Assembly (NCBI RefSeq): GCF_025515205.1
Contig: NZ_JAOPFX010000001.1
Span: forward strand, 1,054,001 to 1,118,000
Source of the DNA: Microbacterium fluvii
Lineage (GTDB): Bacteria > Actinomycetota > Actinomycetes > Actinomycetales > Microbacteriaceae
DNA length: 64,000 bases
Direction: 5' to 3'
Positions 32,718 to 41,598 of this stretch are shown one piece after another. The translations under genes were made by a program, and so were the position numbers. The notes beneath the pieces were generated by a model. It saw only the letters and a program-made list of their open reading frames with translations, had not been told where the DNA came from and did no database searches. How positions within the stretch are numbered: position 1 is the stretch's first letter; the number at the start of each line of letters is the position of its first letter.

Positions 32718-35714
32718 ATGAGCGAACGCACCTCGGCACGCACCGACCTGGCCAGGCTGGGCTTCGGCGACAGCGCCCGCACCGACGAGCTGCTGTCCGA
32801 GCTCGAGGAGTCGACCGGTCTCGGCCGTGCCGCGCTGCTCGCCGACGTCGTCGCCGCGGCCGATCCCGACGGAGCGCTGGCGTCGCTCGCGCGCATCGCG
32901 CGGCGCGACGCCGAGCCCGTCGCGCGCCTGTTCGCCCACGCCCAGGGGCGCAGGGCGATGTGGGCGCTGCTGGGCGGCTCGGAGGGCTTCGGCGCGTTCT
33001 ATCTGCGGCATCCGCGCGAACTCGACGATCTCGTCGACGCCGGCACCGCACTGCCGTCGCGGCAGGAGCTGACCGACGAGCTGCTCGACGCGGTGGGCGC
33101 CGTCGACGGGTTCGCCGCGGTCGCCGACGAATCGGCGTGGGTGGCGCTGCGGGTGCGCTATCGGCGGCTGCTCGCCCGCATCGCGGCCTTCGACCTGCTG
33201 CACCCCGCGCCCGTCGAGATCGTGCCGTCGGTCGCCGCTCGGCTCGCCGATGCCGCGGGAGCGGCGCTGGAGGCCTCGCTCGCCGTCGCGCGGGCCCGCG
33301 TCGCAGGCGGCGGTGCAGGGGTGGGGCTGTTCCCTCACGAACAGGTCGCCGCCACGAGGCTCGCCGTGATCGGCATGGGCAAGACCGGCGCGCGCGAACT
33401 CAACTACGTGAGCGACGTCGACGTCATCTTCGTCGGGGGAGCAGACGACGCCGTCGCCGAAGAGCTCGGCGAGAGTCGGGTCATCGACATCGCCACCCGC
33501 CTGGCCGTGCAGACGATGCGGGGTCTGTCGGGGGTGGAGGTCGAACCGCCGCTGTGGGAGGTCGATGCGAACCTGCGCCCGGAGGGCAAGCAGGGCGCCC
33601 TCGTGCGTACGCTCGATTCGCACGTCTCGTACTACGAGCGGTGGGCGAAGAGCTGGGAGTTCCAGGCCCTCCTGAAGGCCCGCCCGATCGCGGGCGACTC
33701 CGAGCTGGGCGAGGCCTACATCGCGGCGGTGCAGCCGAAAGTGTGGACCAGCGCCGCGCGCGAGAACTTCGTCGACAGCGTGCAGCGCATGCGCGAGCGG
33801 GTCACCGAGCACATCCCGGCCGCCGAGGTGCCGTTCCAGATCAAGCTGGGCCCCGGCGGCATCCGCGACATCGAGTTCACGGTGCAGCTGCTGCAGCTCG
33901 TGCACGGCCTCTCCGACGAGGGCATCCGCCAGCGGGGCACGCTGGAGGCCCTCGACGCGCTGGTCTCCGAAGGCTACATCGGGCGGGCGGATGCGGCGGC
34001 CTTCGCCCATGATTACCGCGTGCTGCGGCTGCTCGAGCATCGCGGTCAGCTGCGCCGGCTCAGCCGTACGCACCTCATGCCTGACGACGACGACGCGCTG
34101 CGGGTGCTCGCCCGCTCGACGCGCCTGGCCGACTCGGGCGCCGGCGTGTTCGCGGTATGGGAGGCGACCAAGCGCGAGGTGCGCGACATCCATGTGCGGC
34201 TGTTCTACCGCCCCCTGCTGTCTGCGGTGGCGGCGCTGCCGGCCGAAGAGCGCGCGCTGTCGACCGAGCAGGCCCACGACCGGCTCGCGGCGATCGGATT
34301 CACCGATGCCGCGGGCGCCCTGCGTCATATCGCCGCCCTCACCAGCGGCCTCAGTCGCAAGGCGACGATCCAGCGCCATCTCATGCCGGTCATGCTGCGG
34401 TGGTTCGCCGACGGCGTCGACCCCGACTACGGTCTGCTCGCATTCCGGCGCATCAGCGAGCGGCTCGGCGACACCCCGTGGTTCCTGCGGATGCTGCGCG
34501 ACTCGTCGGCGGCGGCCGAGAGTCTCACGCGGGTGCTGTCGGGGTCGCGCTACGTGGGCGAGCTCATGGAGTGGATCCCCGAGTCGGTGGCCTGGCTCGA
34601 CGATCCCGACCTGCTGCGGCCGCGCTCGGGGCGTGTGCTGCAGGAGGAGGCCAGGGCGATCCAATCGCGGCACGAGACCACGGTCGAGGCGATGCGCGCC
34701 GTGCGCGCGCTGCGGCGACGCGAGCTGCTGCGCACCGCGATGGCGGCTCTGCTGACCGAGATGACGATCGAGCAGCTCTCGGCATCCCTCACGACAATCA
34801 CCGAGGTGACGATCCAGGCGACCCTGCGCGCCGTGCGCCGCGAGGTCGTGCCGCCGCAGGACGCGGCGCTCGATTTCTCGGTCATCGCGATGGGCCGCTT
34901 CGGCGGCGCCGAGCTCGGCTTCGGGTCGGATGCCGATGTCATGTACGTCTACGAGGCCAACGGCATCGAGCCAGAACGCGCGCACAACCTCGCGCTGCAG
35001 CTGGTCGCCGGGCTGCGCACGCACTCCGAGGACCATCGGGTGCCGCTGGACCTCGACGCCGATCTGCGACCGGAGGGCCGCAACGGCCCGCTCGCACGCT
35101 CGCTCGATTCGTTCGCGGCCTACTACGGTCGCTGGTCGCTCTCGTGGGAGGCGCAGGCGCTGCTGCGGGCGCGGGGGATCGCGGGCAGCGTCAAGCTCAT
35201 CGAGAAGTTCACCGAACTCGCCGACCGGGTGCGCTACCCGGCTCAGGTGCAGCTGCAGGATCTGCGCGAGATCAAGCGCATCAAGGCTCGCGTCGAGAAT
35301 GAGCGACTCCCGCAGGGGGTCGACCCCGCGCGCCACCTCAAGCTCGGGCCCGGCTCGCTCAGCGACGTCGAGTGGCTCGTGCAGCTGCTCCAGCTGGAGC
35401 ACGGGGCACGCGTGCCGGGGCTGCGCACCACCTCGACGCTGCACGCCCTCGCCGCCGCGCAGGAGGCCGGGCTCATCCCGGAGTCGTCGGCCGCGCGGCT
35501 GTCGGACGCGTGGCGTCTGTCGAGCCGTCTCCGGTCGGCCAACACGCTGCTATCGGGGCAGACCAGCGACGTGCTGCCGCCCGATCGTCGGAAGCTCGAC
35601 GGCATCGGACGCCTGCTGGACTATCCGCCGCGCTCCGCCACGCGCGTGGAGGAGGACTACTTCGGGGCGACCCGGCGCGCCCGGCGTGTGTTCGAGAAGC
35701 TCTTCTACGGGTGA
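32718..35714 (+). CDS. glnE: Bifunctional glutamine synthetase adenylyltransferase/deadenylase
   Basis: Adds AMP to glutamine synthetase under nitrogen excess and removes it under limitation. The 998-residue protein has two tandem nucleotidyltransferase domains. The N-terminal (deadenylating) one has SDVDVIFVGG near residue 232. The C-terminal (adenylylating) one has FGSDADVMYVYE near residue 737, and each half has the ELKLGPGGIRDIEF or KLGPGSLSDVEW motif. The likely target is GlnA1, encoded just downstream on the other strand. A strong terminator separates glnE from glnA1. Confidence 0.96.
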   Translation: MSERTSARTDLARLGFGDSARTDELLSELEESTGLGRAALLADVVAAADPDGALASLARIARRDAEPVARLFAHAQGRRAMWALLGGSEGFGAFYLRHPRELDDLVDAGTALPSRQELTDELLDAVGAVDGFAAVADESAWVALRVRYRRLLARIAAFDLLHPAPVEIVPSVAARLADAAGAALEASLAVARARVAGGGAGVGLFPHEQVAATRLAVIGMGKTGARELNYVSDVDVIFVGGADDAVAEELGESRVIDIATRLAVQTMRGLSGVEVEPPLWEVDANLRPEGKQGALVRTLDSHVSYYERWAKSWEFQALLKARPIAGDSELGEAYIAAVQPKVWTSAARENFVDSVQRMRERVTEHIPAAEVPFQIKLGPGGIRDIEFTVQLLQLVHGLSDEGIRQRGTLEALDALVSEGYIGRADAAAFAHDYRVLRLLEHRGQLRRLSRTHLMPDDDDALRVLARSTRLADSGAGVFAVWEATKREVRDIHVRLFYRPLLSAVAALPAEERALSTEQAHDRLAAIGFTDAAGALRHIAALTSGLSRKATIQRHLMPVMLRWFADGVDPDYGLLAFRRISERLGDTPWFLRMLRDSSAAAESLTRVLSGSRYVGELMEWIPESVAWLDDPDLLRPRSGRVLQEEARAIQSRHETTVEAMRAVRALRRRELLRTAMAALLTEMTIEQLSASLTTITEVTIQATLRAVRREVVPPQDAALDFSVIAMGRFGGAELGFGSDADVMYVYEANGIEPERAHNLALQLVAGLRTHSEDHRVPLDLDADLRPEGRNGPLARSLDSFAAYYGRWSLSWEAQALLRARGIAGSVKLIEKFTELADRVRYPAQVQLQDLREIKRIKARVENERLPQGVDPARHLKLGPGSLSDVEWLVQLLQLEHGARVPGLRTTSTLHALAAAQEAGLIPESSAARLSDAWRLSSRLRSANTLLSGQTSDVLPPDRRKLDGIGRLLDYPPRSATRVEEDYFGATRRARRVFEKLFYG

Positions 35715-35728
35715 GACCGGCAGCAACG

Positions 35729-35762
35729 GGAAGAGCCCCGGGGATCCCCCCGGGGCTCTTCC
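35729..35762. terminator. Bidirectional terminator between glnE and glnA1
   Basis: A 15-bp perfect stem (GGAAGAGCCCCGGGG with its complement) around a 4-nt loop. No T-run follows on either strand, but stem stability is very high. It serves both convergent genes. Confidence 0.85.
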
Positions 35763-35780
35763 TTCGCGGATGCTGGAACG

Positions 35781-37205
35781 TCAGACCCCGAAGTAGAGCT
35801 CGTACTCGAACGGGTGCGGGCGCGCTGCCAGCGGCTTGATCTCGTTCTCGATCTTGTACTCGATCCAGGTCTCGATCAGCTCGGGCGTGAACACGTTGCC
35901 CCGGGTGAGGAACTCGTTGTCCGCGCGCAGGGCCTCCAGCGAGTCCAGCAGCGAGTTCGGAACCTGCGGGATGTTCTTGGCTTCCTCGGGCGGGAGCTCG
36001 TAGAGGTCCTTGTCGACCGGCTCGTGCGGCTCGATGCGGTTGATGATGCCGTCCAGGCCCGCCATCATCTGCGCCGCGAAGGCCAGGTAGGGGTTCCCGG
36101 AGGCGTCGGGCGCGCGGAACTCGATGCGCTTGGCCTTGGGGTTGGTGCCGGTGATCGGGATGCGGATCGCCGCCGAGCGGTTGCCGGCCGAGTACACCAG
36201 GTTGACGGGAGCCTCGTAGCCCTTGACCAGGCGCTTGTACGAGTTGAGAGTCGGGTTGGTGAACGCGAGCACCGCGGGAGCGTGGGCGAGGATGCCGCCG
36301 ATGTACCAGCGGGCGATGTCGGACAGACCGCCGTAGCCCTTCTCGTCGTAGAAGAGGGGCTTGCCGTCGAGCCACAGCGACTGGTGGGTGTGCATGCCCG
36401 AGCCGTTGTCGCCGAAGAGGGGCTTGGGCATGAAGGTCGCGACCTTGCCCCACTGGTCTGCCACGTTCTTGACGATGTACTTGAACTTCAGGATGTCGTC
36501 GGCCGCGTGCACCATCGTGTCGAAGCGGTAGTTGATCTCCTGCTGGCCGCCGGTGCCGACCTCGTGGTGGGCGCGCTCGAGGATGAGGCCCGACTCGATG
36601 AGGTGGAGGCTGATGTCGTCGCGCAGGTCGGCGGTCTTGTCGACGGGCGCGACGGGGAAGTAGCCGCCCTTGTAGGGCGTCTTGTTGGCGAGGTTGCCGC
36701 CCTCTTCGGTGCGGCCGGAGTTCCAGGCGCCTTCCTCGGAGTCGACCGAGTAGAAGCTCGCGTTCTGCTTCACCTCGTAGCGCACGTCGTCGAAGATGTA
36801 GAACTCGGCCTCGGGGGCGAAGAACGCGGTGTCGGCGATGCCGGTGGAGGCGAGGTACTTCTCGGCCTTCTTGGCGACCTGGCGCGGATCCTTCGCATAG
36901 ATCTCACCCGTGCGCGGGTTGTAGATGTCGAAGACCATCACGAGGGTCTTCGCCTCGCGGAACTGGTCGAGGTAGCCGGTGGAGACATCCGGGATCAGCT
37001 GCATGTCCGACTCGTGGATGTTCGCGAAGCCGCGGATCGACGAGCCGTCGAAGAGCTGGCCGACGGTGAAGAACTCCTCGTCGACGGTCGAGGCGGGAAT
37101 GTTGAAGTGCTGCTGCACACCAGGAAGATCCGTGAAGCGGATGTCGAGGAACTTGACGTCCTCGTCCTTGATGAACTTGAGCACCTCGGATGAATCTTTG
37201 AACAT
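35781..37205 (-). CDS. glnA: Glutamine synthetase, GlnA1 type
   Basis: The main ammonium-assimilating enzyme, making glutamine from glutamate, ammonia and ATP. The 474-residue protein has the GSSIRGF loop, [32 protein letters not shown] and [16 protein letters not shown]. The adenylylation site is Tyr402 in [10 protein letters not shown], so GlnE can control it. ATG 37205 has GGAG at 6 nt; the frame extends upstream without homology. A GTAAC-N6-GAAAC box lies 91 bp upstream, the pattern bound by GlnR in actinomycetes. Confidence 0.97.
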   Translation of the reverse strand: MFKDSSEVLKFIKDEDVKFLDIRFTDLPGVQQHFNIPASTVDEEFFTVGQLFDGSSIRGFANIHESDMQLIPDVSTGYLDQFREAKTLVMVFDIYNPRTGEIYAKDPRQVAKKAEKYLASTGIADTAFFAPEAEFYIFDDVRYEVKQNASFYSVDSEEGAWNSGRTEEGGNLANKTPYKGGYFPVAPVDKTADLRDDISLHLIESGLILERAHHEVGTGGQQEINYRFDTMVHAADDILKFKYIVKNVADQWGKVATFMPKPLFGDNGSGMHTHQSLWLDGKPLFYDEKGYGGLSDIARWYIGGILAHAPAVLAFTNPTLNSYKRLVKGYEAPVNLVYSAGNRSAAIRIPITGTNPKAKRIEFRAPDASGNPYLAFAAQMMAGLDGIINRIEPHEPVDKDLYELPPEEAKNIPQVPNSLLDSLEALRADNEFLTRGNVFTPELIETWIEYKIENEIKPLAARPHPFEYELYFGV

Positions 37206-37295
37206 GGAGTCTCCAAGATCGGGTGGGTACGGCTCGCTGCGGAGCGGGCTGGTCAGCACGCTATCGGGGAGGCATTGCCCCGCAGTATCCCCTCT

Positions 37296-37311
37296 GTTTC
37301 CGGCATGTTAC
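37296..37311 (-). promoter_or_regulatory. GlnR-type box upstream of glnA1
   Basis: On the minus strand the sequence is GTAAC, 6 nt, GAAAC, an exact match to the actinomycete GlnR consensus gTnAc-n6-GaAAc. Six nt further GATAC could be a degenerate second a-site. It lies 91 bp upstream of the glnA1 start, within the end of the RDD gene. Confidence 0.6.
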
Positions 37312-37712
37312 GCACGCAGCAGAACGGTGCCGGAAGCCTTGTCGTGAAGCCCGCGCTGATCGGCGTCCCAGATCACGGCAGGAATCACGATGATCAGCAG
37401 CAGAGTGCGCACGAGGGGACGCCACGGGCCCACCCACGCGCCGTCGAGGCGCACGAGCTTCATTCCCATGAGCCGATGCCCTGGGCTGCCCTGCAGCGTC
37501 GGCAGGAAGACGACCTGGATGAGAGCGAAGATGGCGAGGATCGCCATCGAGTCCCACGCGAAGAAGCCCGAGATCAGGTAGGCGGCGCCGTAGTCGATGA
37601 ACAGGGCGCCGACTCTTCGGCCCAGCCGCCCGATCGAGCCGCTGCCGTCGGCGGGCAGCCCGAGTCGCTCGCCGGGGTAGGCGCTCGCATCCGTCGTCAC
37701 GTCGGAGGTCAC
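37308..37712 (-). CDS. RDD family membrane protein
   Basis: A 134-residue RDD-family protein with about three membrane segments. The N-terminal RRVGALFIDYGAAYLISGFF holds the Arg and Asp of the family name, and TLQGSPGHRLMGMKLVRLDG is the conserved middle loop. The role is uncertain; some RDD proteins act as Na+/H+ antiporters. GTG 37712 is immediately after the DUF4191 stop; no Shine-Dalgarno sequence is seen, so translation coupling with DUF4191 is likely. Confidence 0.85.
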   Translation of the reverse strand: MTSDVTTDASAYPGERLGLPADGSGSIGRLGRRVGALFIDYGAAYLISGFFAWDSMAILAIFALIQVVFLPTLQGSPGHRLMGMKLVRLDGAWVGPWRPLVRTLLLIIVIPAVIWDADQRGLHDKASGTVLLRA

Positions 37713-37713
37713 G

Positions 37714-38424
37714 TCACCGAGGGCGGGGCGCGCGTGCCTTGGTCGGGTCGATCCCCTTCGGGATCGGCAGCGACGTCAGCGACTGCGAGACCGAGTCGAT
37801 GCGCTTGATGACGGCGGCCATGGTGCCGCGGTCGATGGTCTTCTTGATGGACTTGATCGTCGGGGCGAGCTTGGAGATCGGCACCTCGTCGTCGCCGTGG
37901 CCGACATAGAGCACGGTGACCGGCACACCCGATGCCACGCGCTGGACCTTCGCACGCTCGTCGTTCACGAGCCGCGTGAGGCGCCCGCGCGCGCCCTCGC
38001 CGACGATCACCACTCCGCCGCGGCCCACGGCGCGGTAGACGGCCTCCTGGGTCTTCGGGTTGATGCCGACGGGCATGTCGGAGGCCTGCCAATTGCGCCC
38101 GAGCGACGACGACAGCACGTGGCCGGCGGCGCCGGGCATGCCGTCGATCTTGCGGTACATCGCGCTCGTCGACAGGCGGGTCATGAGCATGAGCGAGCCC
38201 AGGACGCCGGCCATGAGACCCGTGACGCCCCACAGGATGATGCTCCACAGGGCGATCGGCGGGATCACGAACCCGACGCCGACACCCGCGGCGATGCCCA
38301 GCAGCACGATGCCTGCCAGGGCGAACGGCAGCCAGCGATAGGCCTCGCGGGTGAAGGTGAAGAGGGTGCGGATCTGCGAGAAGAAGCCGGGCCGCTTCTC
38401 CGGCGCGGTACTGCGTGCTGCCAT
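37714..38424 (-). CDS. DUF4191 family membrane protein
   Basis: A 236-residue protein with two membrane segments (about residues 33-55 and 58-82), then a soluble domain ending in KGIDPTKARAPRPR. DUF4191 is an actinobacterial family of unknown function, commonly found beside glnA and RDD genes. ATG 38424 lies 7 nt after TAGGCT on the minus strand, and the spacer itself reads GGAGGG, so leaderless and ribosome-site initiation both fit. Likely operon: DUF4191-RDD, possibly continuing into glnA1. Confidence 0.87.
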   Translation of the reverse strand: MAARSTAPEKRPGFFSQIRTLFTFTREAYRWLPFALAGIVLLGIAAGVGVGFVIPPIALWSIILWGVTGLMAGVLGSLMLMTRLSTSAMYRKIDGMPGAAGHVLSSSLGRNWQASDMPVGINPKTQEAVYRAVGRGGVVIVGEGARGRLTRLVNDERAKVQRVASGVPVTVLYVGHGDDEVPISKLAPTIKSIKKTIDRGTMAAVIKRIDSVSQSLTSLPIPKGIDPTKARAPRPR

Positions 38425-38431
38425 GCCCTCC

Positions 38432-38437
38432 AGCCTA
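38432..38437 (-). promoter_or_regulatory. -10 hexamer of the DUF4191 gene
   Basis: TAGGCT on the minus strand, 7 nt before ATG 38424. Confidence 0.4.
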
Positions 38438-38535
38438 CCCGGCGCCGGTGCAGGAGATTCTCCTCCCCGGCGCGATGGTCAGGCGGGTTATGCCGCATGA
38501 GGGGGGATCCCGGCCCGAGCGCCCGGTCGCGGCGG

Positions 38536-38541
38536 CAGGCT
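38536..38541 (+). promoter_or_regulatory. Possible -10 hexamer of the 413-aa gene
   Basis: CAGGCT, 6 nt before ATG 38548. It differs from TANNNT at the first base only. Confidence 0.3.
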
Positions 38542-38547
38542 CGAGGC

Positions 38548-39789
38548 ATGACCGAGTCCCTCCCCGCCCTGCTGCAGGGTGATCTGCGCGAGGTGCGTGC
38601 GCTCGGTGGGTCGGAGTCGCCGTGGCCGGGGATGCTGGTGCGCGAGGCCGGCGGCGCGCTGCGGATCGCGGTGGATGCGGCGGATCTGGGTGCCGAGTGG
38701 CCGGGGTGGTCGCTCGACGGAGAGCATCTGCTGGCGCCGGTCGAGGTCGTGCGCACCGCCGAGGGCCACTGCGCCCTGATGCCGACGTGCATCGAGCCCC
38801 TCGCGGCGTTCCTCGTCCGACGTGGAGAGCATGCTCTCGGGCCGGGCGAGATCGTGACGCTCGCGGTGAGCGTGCTGCGGGGTGCGCGAGAGGCGGACGG
38901 ACGGCACGGATGCTGGTGGGTCGCCGCCGACGGACGCCCCGTGCTCGCGATCGGCGCCGAACCCGAAGAGCCGGCGACCGCGCCCCTGGCGGCGCTGCCG
39001 GTGCCCGCATCGCTCGCCGCGGTGTGGACGACGGTCGAGGCGGTGCGGGGAGGCGCCGAACTCTCCTGCGACGACGAGCGGTGGGAGCAGGCCGAGCTGG
39101 CGCTGTTCGCGGCGGCCGAACCCGCTCCGCTCGCCGTGGCCGGCCCCTCGGCCGTGCCGATGGCCGTGCCGGCGCCGTCTCCGTCGCCGCGGGACACGTG
39201 GTTCGCCCACGCCGTGCGCCACGTCGACGTCGAACTGGCCGAGCTCGTGTCGCGGGGCACGACCGGACTGTGGCACCTGCTGCGGCGCGACAGCTCACCG
39301 CAGCGCACCCGTCGTCGCGCGTGGGCGACGGCCGGCGCGGTGGCGGCGGTCGTGCTCGTGCTGGGTGTGCTGTGGCCGGGCGAAGAGAAGACGGGCCAGG
39401 GACCCGTGGCGGCGGCATCCGCTTCGCCCGCAGCCGCCGGCACCCCGATCCCGACGGCGGCGCCCGCAGCCGTCGACGGTGGCGTCGCGCCCGACGTCGG
39501 CGACCTCGCTGCGGTCGCCGACGCTCTGCTGACGGCGCGCACGAGGTGCGCGGGGGAGCGTGGCTGCCTGTCGGAGGTCGCGGCCGATCCGGAGGTCGAG
39601 TTCCCCTCAGGGGCGATCGACCTGCCGGCCTCTCAGCGCACGGTCGTGCTCGTCGACGACTACGGCGGGGCGGCGGTGGTGCGCGTGCAGCCGACCGCCG
39701 ACGGGGCTCCTGCCCAGTACGTCGCGATCGTCGCCCAAGACGGAGAATGGCTGCTGCGCGACGCCTATGACGTCGCGCAGCAGCCGTGA
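38548..39789 (+). CDS. Hypothetical protein with one membrane segment
   Basis: A 413-residue protein I cannot assign. The N-terminal 255 residues are soluble and acidic, with blocks of Ala, Gly and Asp, and a positively charged RRDSSPQRTRRRAW just before a single membrane segment (GAVAAVVLVLGVLWP, about residues 268-282). The C-terminal 130 residues lie outside, Ala/Pro-rich then a globular end with two cysteines (ARTRCAGERGCLSE) that could form a disulfide. A type II or type Ib topology (cytoplasmic N, external C) fits the positive-inside rule. It is convergent with sucB, 10 nt away. Confidence 0.75.
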   Translation: MTESLPALLQGDLREVRALGGSESPWPGMLVREAGGALRIAVDAADLGAEWPGWSLDGEHLLAPVEVVRTAEGHCALMPTCIEPLAAFLVRRGEHALGPGEIVTLAVSVLRGAREADGRHGCWWVAADGRPVLAIGAEPEEPATAPLAALPVPASLAAVWTTVEAVRGGAELSCDDERWEQAELALFAAAEPAPLAVAGPSAVPMAVPAPSPSPRDTWFAHAVRHVDVELAELVSRGTTGLWHLLRRDSSPQRTRRRAWATAGAVAAVVLVLGVLWPGEEKTGQGPVAAASASPAAAGTPIPTAAPAAVDGGVAPDVGDLAAVADALLTARTRCAGERGCLSEVAADPEVEFPSGAIDLPASQRTVVLVDDYGGAAVVRVQPTADGAPAQYVAIVAQDGEWLLRDAYDVAQQP

Positions 39790-39799
39790 ACTCGGTGGC

Positions 39800-41533
39800 T
39801 CAGATGCCGGTCTGACCCTCGAAGGCGGCGGCTTCGAGGCGCGCCTTGACGGCACCGAGGAAGCGCGCCGCGTCGGCGCCGTCGACGATGCGGTGATCGT
39901 ACGACAGGGCGAGGTAGACGTAGGAGCGGATGCCGATCGCCTCGACACCGTCGACCTTCACGACGCCCGGCTCCTTGACGACCGCGCCGGTGCCGAGGAT
40001 CGCCGACTGGGGCAGGAACACCACCGGAGTGTCGAACAGGGCGCCCCGCGAGCCGGTGTTGGTCACCGTGAAGGTGCCGCCGGCCAGCTCGTCGGGCTTG
40101 AGCTTGTTGTCACGCGTACGCGCCGCGAGGTCGGCGATCTCGGCCGAGATCTGCGCGAGCGTCTTGCCGCCCGCGTCGCGCAGCACCGGCGTCAGCAGGC
40201 CCCGCTCGGTGTCGACGGCGATCGAGATGTTCTCGGTGGCCGGGTAGACGATGTCGGTGCCGTCGACGGTCGCGTTGATGACCGGGTGCGCCTGCAGCGC
40301 CTCGGCGGCGGCGAGCACGAAGAACGGCAGGAACGAGAGCTTTCCGCCGGTGGCCGCCACGAAGTCGGACTGCACGGCCGCGCGGTAGGCGGCCACCTTC
40401 GTGACATCGACCTTGACGACGGTCGTCAGTTGCGCCGTCTGCTGCATCGAGGCCACCGCGCGCTCGGCGAGCACCTTGCGCAGACGCGACATCGGCTGGG
40501 TGGTTCCGCGCAGCGGCGAGACCTCCACCGGTGCGGGGGCGGCTGCTGCCGCGGGGGCGGGGGAGGCTGCGGGAGCCTTCGCGGCCTCGGCGGCCTTCAG
40601 CACGTCTTCCTTGCGGATGCGTCCGCCGACACCCGTGCCGGTGACCGTGGCCAGGTCGACGCCCTGCTGCTGCGCCAGACGGCGCACGAGCGGCGTGACA
40701 TAGGCGACGTCGTCGCCCAGCGACGCGGCGGGTGCGGCGGGAGCAGCGGCGGCGGCCGGGACCGGGGCGGGCGCGGCGGCGGGCGCAGGTGCCGGGGCGG
40801 CCGCTGCCGGGGCCGGGGCGGCCGGAGCTTCGGCGGCGGGCACCGGGGCGGCGGGAGTCTCAGCGGCAGGGGCCTCGGCGGGCGCGGCGGGAGCCTCCGC
40901 GGCGGGAGCGGCAGCGCCGTCGCCGATCTTGGCGAGCACCGAGCCGACGGCGACGGTCTCGTCTTCCTGCACGAGGATCTGCTGCAGCGTGCCGGCGAAC
41001 GGCGACGGGATCTCGGTGTCGACCTTGTCGGTGGAGATCTCCAGCAGCGGCTCGTCGACGGCGACGTCGTCGCCGATCTGCTTGAGCCAGCGGGTCACGG
41101 TGCCTTCGGTGACGCTCTCGCCGAGTTCGGGCAGCACGACGTCCTTGCCGTCGCCGCCGCCCGCGGCGGGCGCCTCGGCGGCCGGCGCCTCTGCGGCAGC
41201 GGGAGCCTCGGCGTCGGCGGCGGGCTGCTCGGCAGGCGCCTCCTGTGCGGGCTCGGCGGCCTGCTCCGGGGCGGGGGTCGACGCCGGTGCGCCGGAGCCG
41301 TCGCCGATCTTGGCGAGCACGGCGCCGACCTCGACGGTCTCGTCCTCCTGCACCAGGATCTCTTCGATCACGCCGCTGACCGGCGAGGGGATCTCGGTGT
41401 CGACCTTGTCGGTGGAGATCTCGAGGAGACCCTCGTCTTCCTGGACGGTGTCGCCCACCTGCTTGAGCCAGCGGGTGACCGTACCCTCGGTGACGCTCTC
41501 GCCGAGCGCGGGGAGGACCACGGAAGTGCTCAT
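39800..41533 (-). CDS. sucB: Dihydrolipoamide acyltransferase E2 (two lipoyl domains)
   Basis: The E2 core of 2-oxo acid dehydrogenase complexes, usually labelled SucB; in actinobacteria this protein serves pyruvate dehydrogenase and often also the 2-oxoglutarate complex. The 577-residue protein has two lipoyl domains (about 1-75 and 129-205), each with the lipoylated lysine in [14 protein letters not shown], a long Ala-Pro linker, a subunit-binding domain (about 277-315) and the catalytic domain with His547 in SYDHRIVDG. The E1 partner aceE is 20 kb away; lpdA is immediately upstream. Confidence 0.94.
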   Translation of the reverse strand: MSTSVVLPALGESVTEGTVTRWLKQVGDTVQEDEGLLEISTDKVDTEIPSPVSGVIEEILVQEDETVEVGAVLAKIGDGSGAPASTPAPEQAAEPAQEAPAEQPAADAEAPAAAEAPAAEAPAAGGGDGKDVVLPELGESVTEGTVTRWLKQIGDDVAVDEPLLEISTDKVDTEIPSPFAGTLQQILVQEDETVAVGSVLAKIGDGAAAPAAEAPAAPAEAPAAETPAAPVPAAEAPAAPAPAAAAPAPAPAAAPAPVPAAAAAPAAPAASLGDDVAYVTPLVRRLAQQQGVDLATVTGTGVGGRIRKEDVLKAAEAAKAPAASPAPAAAAAPAPVEVSPLRGTTQPMSRLRKVLAERAVASMQQTAQLTTVVKVDVTKVAAYRAAVQSDFVAATGGKLSFLPFFVLAAAEALQAHPVINATVDGTDIVYPATENISIAVDTERGLLTPVLRDAGGKTLAQISAEIADLAARTRDNKLKPDELAGGTFTVTNTGSRGALFDTPVVFLPQSAILGTGAVVKEPGVVKVDGVEAIGIRSYVYLALSYDHRIVDGADAARFLGAVKARLEAAAFEGQTGI

Positions 41534-41598
41534 GGACTTGTCTCCTTCAAGATGTCGAATTCTGGGTCTAGCTTAGTGAGCCGCCGCAGCGGCATGGT

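Noticed and set aside
40720-41280. Ala-Pro-rich repeated DNA inside sucB
   Set aside because: It codes for the flexible linkers between the lipoyl, binding and catalytic domains, as expected for this protein; not a separate repeat element.
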